Shown here in pieces: positions 6,260-6,571 of a stretch of DNA of 6,571 nt. The notes under the pieces were generated by a model. The model was given only the letters and a program-made list of their open reading frames with translations, was not told the origin of the DNA and did not search any database. Source of the stretch: Puniceicoccales bacterium. GTDB taxonomy: Bacteria > Verrucomicrobiota > Verrucomicrobiia > Opitutales > JAIRKQ01. The stretch covers positions 1 to 6,571 of the forward strand of contig JAITRI010000084.1 of NCBI GenBank assembly GCA_031288455.1, read 5' to 3'. Position numbers and translations under genes: made by a program. The stretch's first letter is position 1. Each line of letters begins with the position of its first letter.

Positions 6260-6359
6260 ATGCCTCCGGCGGGCAGGAGCGTAGCCCCTGCACCCACCGC
6301 ATCCGCTTCGCGGATGCGGACCGCTTCGCGAATGGAGATATTCTGTACTCTTTCTATAT
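6260..6359 (+). repeat. Structured repeat, copy 1 (100 bp), directly abutting the aldehyde dehydrogenase stop codon
   Basis: The block differs from 6472-6571 at only four of 100 positions, with no gaps. It begins at the base after the TAG stop. It contains an imperfect stem GCAGGAGC/GCCCCTGC around GTA, and a perfect 10-bp stem CCGCATCCGC (6297-6306) / GCGGATGCGG (6310-6319) with loop TTC. An 18-bp imperfect tandem follows (6303-6320 and 6321-6338, 15 of 18 equal, core CCGCTTCGCG). It ends with an A/T-richer tail (ATTCTGTACTCTTTCTATAT). The stems may end or protect the upstream transcript, but there is no U-tract directly after them. No transposase or target-site duplication is visible. Confidence 0.9.
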
Positions 6360-6471
6360 CCTTACTCTCCAGGTGTCCTCGCATGCCCTTTCAAAGGGAA
6401 AGGCCAAAAACAAAACGATACCGCTGAAAGTCGCAGCTCACGCGCGGATTTTCACTGCGCCGTTTTAATTT
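6360..6471. other. Spacer between the two direct repeat copies, no gene seen
   Basis: These 112 bp separate the two copies. I see no coding frame, tRNA or perfect strong hairpin. There is a weak bulged stem around GCCCTTT...AAAGGC (about 6384-6403) and a T-rich run TTTTAATTT just before copy 2. If the array continues right of the window, this spacer may prove to be part of a 212-bp tandem unit. Confidence 0.5.
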
Positions 6472-6571
6472 ATGCCTCCGGCAGGCAAGAGCGTAGCCCC
6501 TGCACCCACCGCATCCGCTTCGCGGATACGGACCGCTTCGCGAATGGAGACATTCTGTACTCTTTCTATAT
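6472..6571 (+). repeat. Structured repeat, copy 2 (100 bp visible), running to the window edge
   Basis: This is the same block as 6260-6359 at an offset of exactly 212 bp. The four differences are all transitions (three G to A, one T to C, reading copy 1 to copy 2). Two fall in the first stem region (GCAAGAGC instead of GCAGGAGC, and GGCAGGC instead of GGCGGGC). One puts a mismatch in the second stem (GCGGATACGG). The last lies in the tail. The copy is therefore slightly less well paired than copy 1. The window ends while the match is still perfect, so the true right boundary is unknown. Confidence 0.88.

Noticed and set aside
6344..6351. The word TGTACTCT in both repeat tails and at the -10 of the aldehyde dehydrogenase promoter (4873-4880)
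   Set aside because: There is no -35-like sequence at the right distance in the repeats, and an eight-base match can occur by chance.
6260..6427. A 55-codon open frame starting with the ATG of repeat copy 1
   Set aside because: No ribosome site, the composition reflects the G/C repeat, and the frame runs into the unique spacer. The ATG is part of the repeat sequence and not evidence of a gene.
6260..6571. Possible CRISPR array
   Set aside because: Only two 100-bp blocks separated by 112 bp, with internal hairpins and no regular short repeat-spacer pattern or cas genes.
1019..6571. Composite transposon bounded by the inverted repeats
   Set aside because: No transposase or integrase, no target-site duplication, and the enclosed genes look like ordinary chromosomal functions.

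Overview
The window suggests a Gram-negative, anaerobic, fermenting bacterium. It carries part of a type II secretion / type IV pilus inner-membrane platform protein, an oxygen-sensitive [FeFe] hydrogenase and a CoA-acylating aldehyde dehydrogenase of the AdhE family. Base composition is moderate, with A/T-rich codon runs alternating with very G/C-rich intergenic hairpins. Nothing here fixes the phylum. The MFS transporter and the general style are compatible with the Verrucomicrobiota/PVC group, but that is an impression only.

Layout: (1) 1-869, the C-terminal part of a GspF/PilC protein that enters from the left edge. (2) 870-1166, no gene, but strong G/C hairpins and one copy of a repeat family (minus orientation, 1019-1104). 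(3) 1167-1913, an SfsA-like protein. (4) 1916-2008 minus, tRNA-Ser(GCU) with an encoded CCA, its 3' end 2 bp from the sfsA stop. (5) 2107-3318 minus (possibly to 3381), an MFS transporter. (6) A compact divergent promoter region at about 3377-3425. (7) 3435-4856, a monomeric group B-type [FeFe] hydrogenase. (8) 4901-6259, an acetaldehyde-CoA dehydrogenase that equals the N-terminal half of AdhE and stops in the inter-domain linker. (9) 6260-6571, two direct copies of the same repeat family, 212 bp apart, reaching the right edge.

How the genes fit together: the hydrogenase and the aldehyde dehydrogenase lie head to tail with a 44-bp gap. They form a plausible reductant-disposal pair, with H2 from reduced ferredoxin and acetaldehyde (then ethanol elsewhere) from acetyl-CoA plus NADH. 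The second gene also has its own promoter-like sequence, whose -35 overlaps the hydrogenase stop codon. The transporter is divergent from the hydrogenase and its substrate cannot be read from the sequence. GspF, SfsA and the tRNA look like unrelated housekeeping neighbours.

The least explained feature is the structured repeat family, which flanks the sfsA-to-aldehyde-dehydrogenase block in inverted orientation. Its hairpin arms differ between copies but stay paired, and one copy begins at the base after the stop codon of the shortened AdhE-like gene. I found no convincing new defence or mobile system in the window.
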